NCBI GenBank assembly: GCA_018819925.1
Contig: JAHJPG010000031.1
Location: forward strand, 1-56,851
DNA length: 56,851 nt
DNA from: Pseudomonadota bacterium
GTDB lineage: Bacteria; Desulfobacterota; Desulfarculia; Desulfarculales; Desulfarculaceae
Reading direction: 5' to 3'
The notes beneath the pieces were generated by a model. It saw only the letters and a program-made list of their open reading frames with translations, was not told the origin of the DNA and made no database searches. This document shows positions 24,642 through 34,137 of the stretch, piece by piece. Made by a program: the position numbers and the translations under genes. Position 1 is the stretch's first letter. Each line of letters begins with the position of its first letter.

Positions 24642-26017
24642 TGTATCAGAGGCACCAGCGCATCCATTTCGTGGGAATCGGGGGCATCGGCATGAGCGGC
24701 ATCGCCGAGGTGCTCATCAACCTTGGCCACCAGGTGAGCGGCAGCGACCTGCGCGAGAGCGGCACCACCCGCCGCCTGGCCGCCTTGGGGGCCCGGGTGG
24801 AAGTGGGCCATCACCGCGACCACGTGGAGGGGGCCGACGTGGTGGTGGTCTCCTCGGCGGTGTTCGAAGACAACCCCGAGGTGCAAGGGGCCCGGGAGCG
24901 CCTGATCCCGGTGATTCCCCGGGCCGAGATGCTCTCCGAGCTGATGCGCCTGAAGTACGGGGTGGCGGTGGCCGGAGCCCACGGCAAGACCACCTGCACC
25001 TCCCTGGTGGCCACTCTCCTGGCCGCCGGCGGCCTGGACCCCACGGTGGTGGTGGGCGGCAAGCTGGCCGCCCTGGGCAGCAACGCCCGCCTGGGTTCTG
25101 GCGAGTTCCTGGTGGCCGAGGCAGACGAGAGCGACGGCTCCTTCACTCGCCTGAGCCCGGTGGTGGTGGTGGTCACCAACGTGGACCGCGAGCACATGGA
25201 GCACTACGGCTCGGACCAGGCCCTGGACGAGGCCTTCGTGGAGTTCATGAACAAGGTGCCCTTCTATGGCGCGGCCGTCTTGTGCCTGGACGACGAGCGC
25301 CTCACCGGGCTCATCCCCCGGGTGAACAAGCGCACCATCACCTACGGGATCTCCTCTCAGGCCGATTTTCAGGCCCGGGATTTGCGCCCCGCCGGCATGG
25401 GCGTCCGTTTCGCCCTGTACATAAGGGGCGAGGCCGCCGGCGCCGTGGAACTGCCCTTGCCCGGGCGGCACAACGTGCAGAACGCCCTGGCCGCCCTGGC
25501 CGTGGCCCTGGAGTTGGGGGTGGACCTGGAGGCGGCGCGCAGCGCCCTGGGGCGCTTCGAGGGAGTGGGCCGGCGCTTCGAGGCCAAGGGCCGGACGCCC
25601 GGCGGGGCCCTGGTGGTGGACGACTACGGCCACCACCCCACCGAGATCAAGGCCACCCTGGCCGCGGCCCGGGAGTGCTGGCCCGACCGGCGCCTGGTGG
25701 TGGCCTTCCAGCCCCACCGCTACAGCCGCTCCCGGGACCTTTTCGAGGAGTTCACCACCGCCTTCTACGGGGCCGACGAACTTTTGGTGCTGGACATCTA
25801 CGCCGCCGGCGAGCCCGAGGACCCCTCGGTGAGCGCGGCGGGCATGGCCGAGGCCATCCGGGCCCACGGCCACCGCTCGGTGGAGTACGCGGGCAGCCGC
25901 CAGGTGGCGGCGGGCAGGCTGGCCAAGCTGCTGGGGCCCGGCGACGTGTTGTTGACCATGGGCGCGGGCGACGTGTGGCGCCTGGGCGAGGAACTGGTGG
26001 AGAGCCATGCTGGTTGA
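24641..26017 (+). CDS. murC: UDP-N-acetylmuramate:L-alanine ligase
   Basis: This 458-residue Mur ligase adds L-Ala as the first stem residue. It begins IHFVGIGGIGMSGIAEVL, has the ATP loop GAHGKTTCTS, AEADESDGSF, NVDREHMEHY and the C-domain VDDYGHHPTEIKATL with FQPHRYSR. These are the diagnostic MurC forms of the Mur motifs. The ATG overlaps the murG stop (TGATG). Its 3' end overlaps murB by 11 bases. Confidence 0.97.
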   Translation: MYQRHQRIHFVGIGGIGMSGIAEVLINLGHQVSGSDLRESGTTRRLAALGARVEVGHHRDHVEGADVVVVSSAVFEDNPEVQGARERLIPVIPRAEMLSELMRLKYGVAVAGAHGKTTCTSLVATLLAAGGLDPTVVVGGKLAALGSNARLGSGEFLVAEADESDGSFTRLSPVVVVVTNVDREHMEHYGSDQALDEAFVEFMNKVPFYGAAVLCLDDERLTGLIPRVNKRTITYGISSQADFQARDLRPAGMGVRFALYIRGEAAGAVELPLPGRHNVQNALAALAVALELGVDLEAARSALGRFEGVGRRFEAKGRTPGGALVVDDYGHHPTEIKATLAAARECWPDRRLVVAFQPHRYSRSRDLFEEFTTAFYGADELLVLDIYAAGEPEDPSVSAAGMAEAIRAHGHRSVEYAGSRQVAAGRLAKLLGPGDVLLTMGAGDVWRLGEELVESHAG

Positions 26018-26909
26018 GCTTAAAGAGCTGATCCAGGGCAGGCTGGGCCCCCGGGCCCGCTTCGACGAGCCCATGAGCCGCCACACCACCTGGGGCGTGG
26101 GCGGCCCGGCTTGGTGCCTGGCCCGGGTGAACAGCGCGGCCGAGGCGGCTTGGCTGGTGAGCGCCTGCGCTCGGGCGGGGGTTCCCTACAAGGCCCTGGG
26201 CCGGGGCTCCAACCTGCTGGTGGGCGACGCCGGCTATCCCGGGGTGATGATCCGCCTGGGCGGAGAGTTGGGCAAGCTGGCCCTGGAGGGCGACACCCTC
26301 CTGGCCGGAGGCGGATCCCCCCTGCCAGGGGCGGTGCGCCTGGCCGCCCGCCGGGGATTGGCCGGCCTGGAGTGGGCCGCGGGCATACCCGCCTCCGTGG
26401 GCGGGGCGGTGACCACCAACGCCGGGGCCCACGGCGGGGACATGGCCGATCTCACCTCGGCGGTCACCCTGCTCTTGCCCGGCGGACAAATACGCGAGGC
26501 CGCCGGCAAGGAGTTGCCAGCCGGCTACCGCCGCCGCGTCCTGCCGGTGGGCTCTTTGGTGCTGGGGGCCCGTTTGGTGCTGCGGGCCACCATGCCCGCG
26601 GAGGTGGAGCGGCGGCGCAAGGCCCTGCTGGAACTCAGACGCCTGCGCCAGCCCCTGGCCGCGCGCACCGCGGGCAGCGTGTTCAAGAATCCGCCGGGAG
26701 ACCACGCCGGGCGGCTCATCGAGGCGGCGGGGCTAAAGGGCCTGGCCGTGGGCGGGGCTGTTATCAGCCGGGTGCATGCCAATTTCATCGAGAACCGGGG
26801 CGGGGCCAGCGCCGCCGACATCCTCAACCTTATCAACACGGTGGTGCTAAAGGTCATGGACGCTTTCAGCGTGCGCCTGGAGCCCGAGGTGGAGGTGGTG
26901 GGTGTTTAG
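26007..26909 (+). CDS. murB: UDP-N-acetylenolpyruvoylglucosamine reductase
   Basis: This 300-residue FAD/NADPH enzyme completes UDP-MurNAc. The FAD domain has HTTWGVGGPA, GRGSNLLV and GIPASVGGAVTTNAGAHGG; the catalytic Ser/Lys/Glu region reads GSVFKNP, with LEPEVEVVG near the C-terminus. The lack of the extra Tyr loop and the length point to the shorter type II MurB. It overlaps murC and ftsQ. The usual ddl gene between murB and ftsQ is absent. Confidence 0.95.
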   Translation: MLVELKELIQGRLGPRARFDEPMSRHTTWGVGGPAWCLARVNSAAEAAWLVSACARAGVPYKALGRGSNLLVGDAGYPGVMIRLGGELGKLALEGDTLLAGGGSPLPGAVRLAARRGLAGLEWAAGIPASVGGAVTTNAGAHGGDMADLTSAVTLLLPGGQIREAAGKELPAGYRRRVLPVGSLVLGARLVLRATMPAEVERRRKALLELRRLRQPLAARTAGSVFKNPPGDHAGRLIEAAGLKGLAVGGAVISRVHANFIENRGGASAADILNLINTVVLKVMDAFSVRLEPEVEVVGV

Positions 26910-27795
26910 ACGCCAGGACAAAAAACGGCGTCCCCGCCGCGAGGGCCTGGCCAAGCCGGCGGTGAAGGCCAGCCTGGCCGCCCAGCGGGTGGCAAAGCGC
27001 GCCCCGGCGGTCAAGGAGGCCAGGCCTCTGCCCGCCGCGGCCAAGGGCTTGGCCCGCCGGGCGCTCTGGGCGGGGTGCCTGTTTGTCCTGGTGAGCGCGG
27101 CGCTCCTGGGCGGGTGGGGCCTGCTCTCCACCAGCCGGGCCCTGGCCGTGCAGCGGGCCGAGGTGCAGGGCACCGATCACCTCAGCCGCCTGGATATACT
27201 CAGCGCGGCGGAGGTGGGCAGCGACAGCAACCTCCTGGCCCTGCCCGTGGGCAAGATCGCCGCCCGGGTGGCCTCTCTGCCCTGGGTGCAGAGCGTCCAG
27301 GTGAGCCGCCACCTGCCGGACACGGTGCTCATCCAGGTCACCGAGCACCGCCCCATGGTCTTGGCCCTGGTGGAGGGCCAGCTGTTCTACCTGGACCATG
27401 AGCTTCGGCCCATTTCCGTGCACCGGCGGCGGGCTCTGCCCGACCTGCCGGTGATCACCGGCCTGAGCCGGGCCGACCTGGCCCAGCCCGATGACGAGTT
27501 GGCGGGGCTGCTGGAGGCGGCCCGCCAACTGCTGGCCGCCTTGCCCCCGGCCGATCTGGCCCCGGGGGGCCGCCTGGCCGAGGTGCATTTGGACCGGATA
27601 TGGGGCCTGTGCCTGGTGTTCAACGACATGGCCCCGGTGGTCCGCCTGGGTTTCAAGAATTTTACCCGCCGACTGGCCCGCCTGGAGCAGGTGCGCGGCG
27701 ATCTGGTCCGGCGGGGGGAACTGGGGCGGGCCAGCCTCATCGATTTGGAATCTTGGCGGCGCGTGGTGGTTCGCCTGAGCCGGGAGAAGGCATGA
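26902..27795 (+). CDS. ftsQ: Cell division protein FtsQ/DivIB
   Basis: This 297-residue bitopic protein has an unusually long basic cytoplasmic tail (about 55 residues, Lys/Arg/Ala-rich). One transmembrane helix follows at about 57-78, then a POTRA domain at about 84-150 (QRAEVQGTDHLSRLDIL, ...SLPWVQSVQVSRHLPDTVLIQVTEHRP), then the FtsQ beta domain. The GTG start at 26902 overlaps the murB stop. It overlaps ftsA by four bases. It scaffolds FtsL/FtsB in known divisomes; no ftsB is seen here. Confidence 0.92.
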   Translation: MFRRQDKKRRPRREGLAKPAVKASLAAQRVAKRAPAVKEARPLPAAAKGLARRALWAGCLFVLVSAALLGGWGLLSTSRALAVQRAEVQGTDHLSRLDILSAAEVGSDSNLLALPVGKIAARVASLPWVQSVQVSRHLPDTVLIQVTEHRPMVLALVEGQLFYLDHELRPISVHRRRALPDLPVITGLSRADLAQPDDELAGLLEAARQLLAALPPADLAPGGRLAEVHLDRIWGLCLVFNDMAPVVRLGFKNFTRRLARLEQVRGDLVRRGELGRASLIDLESWRRVVVRLSREKA

Positions 27796-29018
27796 AAAAG
27801 GGCGGCGAAATAATCGTGGGCCTGGACATCGGCACCACCAAGATCTGCGCGGTGGTGGGCGAGGTGCAGGACGAGCAGGTTGAAGTCCTGGGCATGGGCA
27901 GCCACCCCTCCGAGGGCCTGCGCAAGGGCGTGGTGGTCAACATCGAGACCACGGTGGCCAGCATCAAAAAGGCGGTGGAAGAAGCCGAGCTCATGAGCGG
28001 GGTGGAGATCACCTCGGTCAACACCGGCATCGCCGGGGGGCACGTCAAGGGATTCAACTCCCATGGGGTGGTGGCGGTGAAGGGCAGCGAGGTGACCGCC
28101 CGGGACAAGGAGCGGGTGGTGGACAACGCCCGGGCGGTGGCCATACCCACCGACCGCGAGGTGATCCACATCCTGCCCCAGCAATACATCCTGGACGGCC
28201 GGGGCGGCATCACCGACCCGGTGGGCATGAGCGGCCTGCGCTTGGAGGCCGACGTCCATCTGGTCACCGGGGCGGTGGCCAGCGTGCATAACCTCATCAA
28301 GTGCTGCAACTCCGCCGGCCTGGACGTGGGCGACATAGTTTTGCAGTCCCTGGCCAGCTCCGAGGCGGTGCTCACCGCCGAAGAGCGCGACCTGGGGGTG
28401 ATCCTGGTGGATTTCGGCGGCGGAACCACCGATTTGGCCCTGTTCTCCGGCCAGGCCATCAAGCACACCGGCGGGGTGGCCCTGGGCGGCAACAACCTGA
28501 CCACCGACCTGGCCATGGGGCTCAGGACTCCGGTGGCCGCGGCGGAGAAGCTGAAACGCAACTACGGCTGCTGCCTTAGCTCTCTGGCCGGCCGCGACGA
28601 CGCAGTGTTGGTGGAAGGGGTGGGCGGCCGTTCGCCCCAGAAGGTGAGCCGGGCCATTTTGGCCGAGATTCTGGAGGCCCGGGTGGAGGAGATACTCATC
28701 CTGGCCCAGAGGGAAATAGCGGAAAACTACCCGGGAACGGCCTTGGCCGGAGGGGTGGTGGTCACCGGCGGCTCCTCGCTGGTCGAGGGCATGGAGGAGA
28801 TGGCCGAGCAGATATTCAACATGCCCGCCCGCCTGGGGTATCCCCAGGGCGTGGGCGGCCTGAGCGACGTGGTCAACAACCCAATGTACGCCACTGCGGT
28901 GGGCCTGCTGCTCTACGGAGCGCGCAACCGCGACGAGGAAAAGTTCCGCATACGCGACCAGAAGATCTTTAACCGGATCACCAAGCGTATGCGCAAATGG
29001 TTCAAGGAAGTCATCTGA
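27792..29018 (+). CDS. ftsA: Cell division actin-like protein FtsA
   Basis: This 408-residue actin-family ATPase tethers FtsZ to the membrane. Motifs are VGLDIGTTKICAVVGE (phosphate 1), VDFGGGTTDLALF (phosphate 2), and VVTGGSSLVEGM (adenosine). The 1C subdomain between residues about 80 and 160 is typical, and the extreme C-terminus (RITKRMRKWFKEVI) forms the amphipathic membrane-targeting helix. The ATG at 27792 overlaps the ftsQ stop. ftsZ follows after 22 bases with its own ribosome site. Confidence 0.97.
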   Translation: MKKGGEIIVGLDIGTTKICAVVGEVQDEQVEVLGMGSHPSEGLRKGVVVNIETTVASIKKAVEEAELMSGVEITSVNTGIAGGHVKGFNSHGVVAVKGSEVTARDKERVVDNARAVAIPTDREVIHILPQQYILDGRGGITDPVGMSGLRLEADVHLVTGAVASVHNLIKCCNSAGLDVGDIVLQSLASSEAVLTAEERDLGVILVDFGGGTTDLALFSGQAIKHTGGVALGGNNLTTDLAMGLRTPVAAAEKLKRNYGCCLSSLAGRDDAVLVEGVGGRSPQKVSRAILAEILEARVEEILILAQREIAENYPGTALAGGVVVTGGSSLVEGMEEMAEQIFNMPARLGYPQGVGGLSDVVNNPMYATAVGLLLYGARNRDEEKFRIRDQKIFNRITKRMRKWFKEVI

Positions 29019-29040
29019 AAACCTCACGGGGGAGGTTGCT

Positions 29041-30216
29041 ATGAGCATGGAAATCCAGATGGTTGACAACCTCGACGCCAACGCCAAGTTGCGCGTGGTG
29101 GGAGTCGGAGGCGGCGGTAACAACGCCCTTAACAACATGATTACGGCTGGTCTCAAGGGGGTGGAGTTCATCGCCGCCAACACGGACCTGCAGGCCCTGG
29201 AGCACAGCAAGGCCAGGGTGCATTTGCAGCTGGGGCACAACCTCACCCGGGGGCTGGGCGCCGGGGCCGATCCCGAGGTGGGCCGCCAGGCCGCCTTGGA
29301 AGACCGGGACAAGATCAAGGAGCTGCTCACCGGCAGCGACATGGTCTTTGTCACCGCCGGCCTGGGCGGCGGCACCGGCACCGGCGGGGCCCCGGTCATC
29401 GCCGAGGTGGCCAAGGAAGTGGGCGCGCTCACCGTGGCCGTGGTCACCAAGCCCTTCGACTTCGAGGGCAAGCGCCGCCTGAAGCAGGCCGAGCAAGGGG
29501 TGGAGGAACTCAAGAAGGTGGTTGACACCTTGATCGTGATTCCCAACATCCGCCTGCGCAGCCTGGCTCCCAAGAACGCCCGCTTCGCGGACATGCTCAA
29601 GAAGGCCGACGAAGTGCTGCTCTACGCGGTAAGGGGCATCAGCGATTTGATCATCACACCGGGCTTGATAAACCTGGACTTCGCCGACGTGCGCACGGTG
29701 ATGAGCGAGATGGGCGTGGCCCTCATGGGAACCGGCGAGGCCAGCGGCGACGACCGCGCCCTTCAGGCCGCCACCCGGGCCATCAACAATCCCCTGCTGG
29801 AGGACATCTCCATAGACGGCGCCCGTGGAGTTTTGGTGAACATCACCGCCAGCGAAGAGATCACCATCGACGAGGTGAGCGAAGCCAGCACCTTCATACA
29901 AGAGGCGGCCCACGAAAACGCCAACATCATCTGGGGCACGGTCATCGACACCTCCATGGGCGAGCGCATGCGGGTGACGGTTATCGCCACCGGCATAGGG
30001 CAGGCGGAAGAGGTGCGTGAAGTCAAGCGGATGGCCGTGGCCGGCGGCGGCAGAGACCTGGATATCAGCGAGATCGACGAGAATAACGTTCGCATTTATC
30101 GTCGCGGCAACGCCTCTCTCCGGGGTTTAACCTCCCCCGGGTCCCGGGAGAGACGCCCAATGAGCGACAGCAGCGATCTGGACTGGCCGGCCTTTTTGCG
30201 CCGCCAGGCGGATTAG
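29041..30216 (+). CDS. ftsZ: Cell division GTPase FtsZ
   Basis: This 391-residue tubulin homologue forms the Z-ring. The GTP-binding signature GLGGGTGTGGAP is near residue 107, VGVGGGGNNALN near 20, and the T7 loop NLDFADVRTVM near 210 supplies the catalytic Asp. A short linker leads to the C-terminal peptide DWPAFLRRQAD, which binds FtsA. The start has GGGGAGG six bases upstream. It is the last gene of the operon; a GC-rich hairpin (CCGCGCC/GGCGCGG near 30252) lies 35-50 bases after the stop without a clear U-tract. Confidence 0.98.
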   Translation: MSMEIQMVDNLDANAKLRVVGVGGGGNNALNNMITAGLKGVEFIAANTDLQALEHSKARVHLQLGHNLTRGLGAGADPEVGRQAALEDRDKIKELLTGSDMVFVTAGLGGGTGTGGAPVIAEVAKEVGALTVAVVTKPFDFEGKRRLKQAEQGVEELKKVVDTLIVIPNIRLRSLAPKNARFADMLKKADEVLLYAVRGISDLIITPGLINLDFADVRTVMSEMGVALMGTGEASGDDRALQAATRAINNPLLEDISIDGARGVLVNITASEEITIDEVSEASTFIQEAAHENANIIWGTVIDTSMGERMRVTVIATGIGQAEEVREVKRMAVAGGGRDLDISEIDENNVRIYRRGNASLRGLTSPGSRERRPMSDSSDLDWPAFLRRQAD

Positions 30217-30348
30217 TTTTTTCTAGTAAGCCCCAACCTCCGGCCTCAGGCCGCGCCGCCGGCGCGGTCTCCGGCCGGGACACCATGCCCAAGGCCGTCG
30301 GGGCCGCACCCCCGGTCCCGGCGGCCCCCACCTTTTTGGCAGGGTGGT

Positions 30349-31176
30349 TTATTCAGGGTTGAAAATCGCCAGCACCGCGGGCAGGGTCTGGCGGGCCCAG
30401 GGCAGGTCCGGGGCCGGGCTGGGCCGGCCATAGTGCTCATAGCTGAAATCGGCGGCCTTCAAGGCCAGCTGTGACTCACCCCCGCCGTCCATGGTCATCA
30501 CTTCCCTAAGTCCCAAGCCGCTGTCCTTGAGCGCCTGGGCCAACTCCCAGAGGGTATGTCCCCCTTCGGTGGCCACCACCAGGATGCGCCCCTTGTCGTC
30601 GATGGCCAAGGCGGTGCGGTTGGCCACCTTGGCCGAACGGCGCACCCGCAGCATGCCGAAGCGGTCCAGAAGCATAAGGGATTGGGCCGCCTGGCGGTAG
30701 GGATTCAGGCCGGGGTCAAATGGAGTGTAGCGCAAATCCAAGATGCGGGCGGCAGGCAGGTCCGGCTCCCGGGGCGAGGCCAGGAACAGTCCGTCCTGTT
30801 GGGCCACCAGGGGACTAAGCTCCTTGCCGTCTTGCAGCAGATAGCCCAGGTGACGTCCCTCGGGGGTGTAGAGGCCGGCGTTGAACACGGCCAGGGCGCC
30901 GCTTTTTTCTTGCCACTGGCCGGCGGTATAGCCCGGTTCGCCCCTGGGGGCGGCCAGCACCTTGAAGGAGTAGCGCTTGGGGTCCGCCCTGAGCAGGGCC
31001 ACCCGGGAGCTGCCGCTACGCGAGGGGATGAGGTTTTCCCACAGAGCGAACTCCAGCCCGGGGGCCAGGGCCTGCCAGGCCGGCGGCGCGGACTCCTGGG
31101 CCGGAGCCGGCGAGGCCAGCCAGGGCAGCAGCCACAGCACCAAGGCGGCGGGTATGATCAGTTTGCTCCGGGCCAT
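30349..31176 (-). CDS. Secreted phosphodiester glycosidase-like (NAGPA/DUF2233) protein
   Basis: This 275-residue protein has a signal peptide (about 1-26, LVLWLLPWLASPAPAQ) and a DUF2233/NAGPA domain. The family shares the fold of the human uncovering enzyme, which removes GlcNAc from phosphodiesters. Visible signatures are FNAGLYTPEGRHLG early, a central NRTALAIDDKGRILVVATEG, and the hallmark TMDGGGESQL with its Gly-rich turn. Bacterial members are thought to act on cell-wall or teichoic-type phosphodiesters; the substrate here is unknown. It converges on ftsZ and sits downstream of the chemoreceptor on the same strand with a 62-base gap. Confidence 0.8.
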   Translation of the reverse strand: MARSKLIIPAALVLWLLPWLASPAPAQESAPPAWQALAPGLEFALWENLIPSRSGSSRVALLRADPKRYSFKVLAAPRGEPGYTAGQWQEKSGALAVFNAGLYTPEGRHLGYLLQDGKELSPLVAQQDGLFLASPREPDLPAARILDLRYTPFDPGLNPYRQAAQSLMLLDRFGMLRVRRSAKVANRTALAIDDKGRILVVATEGGHTLWELAQALKDSGLGLREVMTMDGGGESQLALKAADFSYEHYGRPSPAPDLPWARQTLPAVLAIFNPE

Positions 31177-31238
31177 GGGGAATCATAGCCTGGGGCCGGT
31201 TCGGAAACAACCGCCGGTTCACTCCGGAGGTCCGCGGG

Positions 31239-33398
31239 CTAAAACTCCTCGAAGCCCTTGAGGCTGTCGGGGGTGAAAAAATCATCGCCCCGGGCGGGAC
31301 GGGCCGCGGGCTGGGCGGTTGAGCCCCGCTCCCGGTGGGGAGCCCGAGGCTCTAGGACCCCCGTTTGTGTCTCGGGCAGGATAAACTGGCTCATCTGGCT
31401 GCGCAGTTGTTCGGCCACCGCGGCCATGCTCTCCGAGGCGCTGGCCGCCTCCTCCACCAGGGCCGCGTTTTGCTGCACCACTTGGTCCATTTGGGCCACC
31501 GCCCGGTTGATTTCGTCGATGCCCTGGGCCTGCTCGGTGTTGGCCGCGGATATCTCGGCCATGGTGTCGGCCACGTCCTGCACCCGGGCGGCGATCTCCT
31601 TGAGAAACTGGCCGCTCTGTTCCACCAGCTCTCCGCTTTGCTCCACCTTGTCGCTGCTCTCTCTGATCAGGGACCGTATCTCCTTTGCCGCCTGGGCGCT
31701 GCGCTGGGCCAGGCTGCGCACCTCGCCGGCCACCACGGCGAATCCACGGCCCGCCTCGCCGGCCCGGGCCGCCTCCACTGCCGCGTTAAGGGCCAGCAGG
31801 TTGGTCTGGAAGGCGATGTCGTTGACCACCCCGATGATGTCGGCGATGCGGTTGCTGGAGTCGGTGACCCCCTTCATGGCTTCTGCGGTCTGCTCCAAGA
31901 CCCCTTTGCCCTTGCCCGCCAATTCGGAGGCCTGGTAGGCCATTTCGTTGGCCTGCCGGGCGTTGGAGGCGTTGAGCTTGACCGCGCTGGTCATCTCCTC
32001 CAGGGCGCTGGCCGTTTCCTCGACGGCGCTGGCTTGCTGTTGGGTGCGCTCGCTCAACTCCTGGTTGCCCTGGCTGATTTGGGCGGCGCTGGAGGCCACG
32101 GTTTCAGAAGCGGCCGACACTTCGTTGACCGTGGCGGCCAGGGTGTCGGTCATCACCTGGGCGTTGCGCGCCATCAGACCGATCTCGTCGCCCCGCTTTA
32201 GCACCTCCGGCGGCAACTGGGCGGTCAGGTCCTTGTTGGCCGTCCTCTCCAGGTTGTCGTTGGTCAGGCGGATGACCTTCAGCAGCCTGATGGTAAAGAA
32301 GCGTCCGGCCCACAGGGAAGCCAAAATCACCGCCATGATGAGGGTGCCGACAATCATGATGGTGGCGGTCATCACGCGCTGCAAGTGTGTGGTGGCTCCG
32401 GCTATCATTTGCTGGGTCACCTGTTTGACCTTGAGCATGCCCGCGCTGAATTCCCGGGCGGTGGCCAGGCTTTTGTCCTCCAGATTTTTGCGCTGGGAGC
32501 TTAGAGCCAGATAGCGCTGTTCACTGTAGGTTTGGGCCTCGCGCAACAGGCGCGCCAGAACGGCGGAAGAATCCTGCGCCTTTCCAAAGGCGAGCAGAAC
32601 TTCAAGGTTGCCCTGGTCCTTTTTGAAATCCTGCCGCAGGCCGCTGTCGTTGCGGCCCTGCTTTAGAAGCTCGTTGATGCGCCCGGCCGCTAGATGCATT
32701 TCCCGGTGGGCCTTTTCAGCCCGTTGCAGGATGGAGAGCAGTTTGGGGTCGCTGATTTTGAAGTTGTCGTGCCAACGGCCGTACTCGCACAAGCGGGGGT
32801 CGGTTTCGCCCTGGAAAGGGGAATGGTTTTCCACCGCGACCTTCAGCCCCTCGAGCCAGCGCATGCGCGACAGCAGAATTTTATCTAGAAACAGATGCAC
32901 CGGCAGGTAAGGCTCATCGGGATTGGGTTGGGTCATGAATTGACCCAACTGGTGATGCAGGGCATGCAGGCGTTCTTGCTCGTCCTTGTAGCGCAGGGCA
33001 AGCCCCTGGGCCCTGTCGGCTGTTTCCCGCAGCAGGCCTTGGGACTGCCGGTGGCCGTCCCGGCCCAGTTCCTTCACCTCCAGAGCCAGGTTTTTGAGGG
33101 CTTGGTCCAGGTCCCGCCAAAAGGTCTGGAGCTTGGCGTCCTGCTGCTCCATGGCCTTCGCGTCCCAGGTGGTCTGGTATAGGGTGTTGTTAAGGCGCAG
33201 GCTGTACAGGGAGAGAACCGCCTGGGAGGCGCTGGAAAGCAGGGGCACTTCGTGGTGAATAAATGAATCGGTGGCCCTTTGCACCACGGAAAAGATGTAC
33301 AGGGTGCCAATAAGCCCACAGAAACCGGTTAAAAGGGTCACCGCCAAGAAGACGATGGCCATCTTGGCCTTTAGGCCCATACCTTTGGTCCAGCGCAT
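31239..33398 (-). CDS. Methyl-accepting chemotaxis protein with periplasmic CZB-like region and CheR-type tail
   Basis: This 719-residue chemoreceptor has TM1 at about 13-37 and TM2 at about 342-365, giving a 300-residue periplasmic sensor. Within the sensor, residues 200-236 resemble the zinc-binding CZB domain: C204 in LCEYGRW, then H231 and H235 (HREMH). The usual first His is replaced by Arg178 before Trp181. HAMP follows TM2, then the signalling domain with the hairpin tip ([32 protein letters not shown]). The unstructured tail ends GFEEF, matching the x-aromatic-x-x-aromatic pentapeptide that docks CheR/CheB. No other chemotaxis genes are near, so it is an orphan receptor. Confidence 0.92.
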   Translation of the reverse strand: MRWTKGMGLKAKMAIVFLAVTLLTGFCGLIGTLYIFSVVQRATDSFIHHEVPLLSSASQAVLSLYSLRLNNTLYQTTWDAKAMEQQDAKLQTFWRDLDQALKNLALEVKELGRDGHRQSQGLLRETADRAQGLALRYKDEQERLHALHHQLGQFMTQPNPDEPYLPVHLFLDKILLSRMRWLEGLKVAVENHSPFQGETDPRLCEYGRWHDNFKISDPKLLSILQRAEKAHREMHLAAGRINELLKQGRNDSGLRQDFKKDQGNLEVLLAFGKAQDSSAVLARLLREAQTYSEQRYLALSSQRKNLEDKSLATAREFSAGMLKVKQVTQQMIAGATTHLQRVMTATIMIVGTLIMAVILASLWAGRFFTIRLLKVIRLTNDNLERTANKDLTAQLPPEVLKRGDEIGLMARNAQVMTDTLAATVNEVSAASETVASSAAQISQGNQELSERTQQQASAVEETASALEEMTSAVKLNASNARQANEMAYQASELAGKGKGVLEQTAEAMKGVTDSSNRIADIIGVVNDIAFQTNLLALNAAVEAARAGEAGRGFAVVAGEVRSLAQRSAQAAKEIRSLIRESSDKVEQSGELVEQSGQFLKEIAARVQDVADTMAEISAANTEQAQGIDEINRAVAQMDQVVQQNAALVEEAASASESMAAVAEQLRSQMSQFILPETQTGVLEPRAPHRERGSTAQPAARPARGDDFFTPDSLKGFEEF

Positions 33399-33442
33399 AT
33401 TGTGCCCTTCATGCCTTCAGGCTTCGGCCACCCCGCGTCAAC

Positions 33443-33709
33443 TCAGAAGAGGTCGTCTTCCTTGGTGTCGCCTGATCCGGGGCGGGTGAAGATTATCTTG
33501 AACTGGGCCGCCACCTCGGGCATTTCAAAGCAGGCCGTGCAGGCCGATCCGTTGGCGCAGGCGCTGGGGTCCACCGGCTCCAGATGAACCTGGAAACCAA
33601 GAGAGGTGTACTCTTCCACCGCCTCGCTGAGGCGCGGTTCGTTGGTCATGAATTGTTTGACCCAGCCTGCGGCCATAAGCTGGGCCTCCTTTTCGGCCGA
33701 ACAGGTCAA
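33443..33709 (-). CDS. Small cysteine-containing protein ending in EDDLF, unknown function
   Basis: I do not recognise this 88-residue cytoplasmic protein. The TTG at 33709 is chosen because GAGGAGG lies four to five bases upstream; the longer frame from 33739 would start inside a terminator U-tract. The centre has three close cysteines (SACANGSACTACFEMPEV) plus a fourth near the start, suggesting metal or disulfide chemistry. A long acidic/hydrophobic helix (RLSEAVEEYTSLGF) precedes them. The C-terminus KEDDLF resembles that of the small frame at 33801-33920. It is 44 bases upstream of the chemoreceptor on the same strand and may be co-transcribed. Confidence 0.6.
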   Translation of the reverse strand: MTCSAEKEAQLMAAGWVKQFMTNEPRLSEAVEEYTSLGFQVHLEPVDPSACANGSACTACFEMPEVAAQFKIIFTRPGSGDTKEDDLF

Positions 33710-33740
33710 AGGTGCCTCCTCTACCGCCGGGGCAGGCAAG

Positions 33741-33774
33741 AAAAAAGCAAAGAGGAGCCCAGGTGGACTCCTCT
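33741..33774 (-). terminator. Intrinsic terminator between two small minus-strand genes
   Basis: On the minus strand AGAGGAG (33774-33768) pairs with CTCCTCT (33757-33751) and is followed by TTGCTTTTTT (33750-33741). It ends a transcript coming from 33.8-33.9 kb before the next gene begins, which is the main support for transcription of the 39-codon frame. Confidence 0.7.
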
Positions 33775-33800
33775 AATATAGCTTCGCCCCAGGCGGGCGT

Positions 33801-33920
33801 CTAGAACAGATCGTCGAGGTCGAGGCCGCCCCCGCCGCCGGAGCAGTCGCCAGGGGGCGAGATATTGGCTCGGAAGGGCTCGTTTTTGGCTGCGTGCTGC
33901 CACCGGGAGGGGCTGAACAT
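33801..33920 (-). CDS. Possible 39-residue protein with Gly run and DLDDLF tail
   Basis: This short frame runs from ATG 33920 to TAG 33801. Its C-terminal half reads SPPGDCSGGGGGLDLDDLF, with one cysteine followed by six or seven glycines and an acidic/hydrophobic end like the 88-residue neighbour. No good ribosome site precedes the ATG, so it may instead be the 3' remnant of a longer, lost gene. In favour of a real gene are the intrinsic terminator just downstream and the shared DDLF ending. Function unknown. Confidence 0.3.
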   Translation of the reverse strand: MFSPSRWQHAAKNEPFRANISPPGDCSGGGGGLDLDDLF

Positions 33921-34137
33921 TGGTTGGCAAAGTGGGCGCCGTTGACCGGTGAAAAGAAAATGAACTACTATGCTCAAAACCAGGGCGATTGCGATTCCTG
34001 CGGTATTTTCATTTATAAATCGTTTGATGGGTCACCAAGCCTTTGCATGCCGCCCAAAAGAGTGCTGGTATGCACTGGGAGCGTCAGAAGGCTCAAAATG
34101 GGGTTGAACGCGGCGACTGCCGCACAATTGCAGGTTG

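Noticed and set aside
31365-32201. Long plus-strand frame opposite the chemoreceptor
   Set aside because: Antisense shadow of the conserved signalling domain; His/Gly/Leu-rich with no domain.
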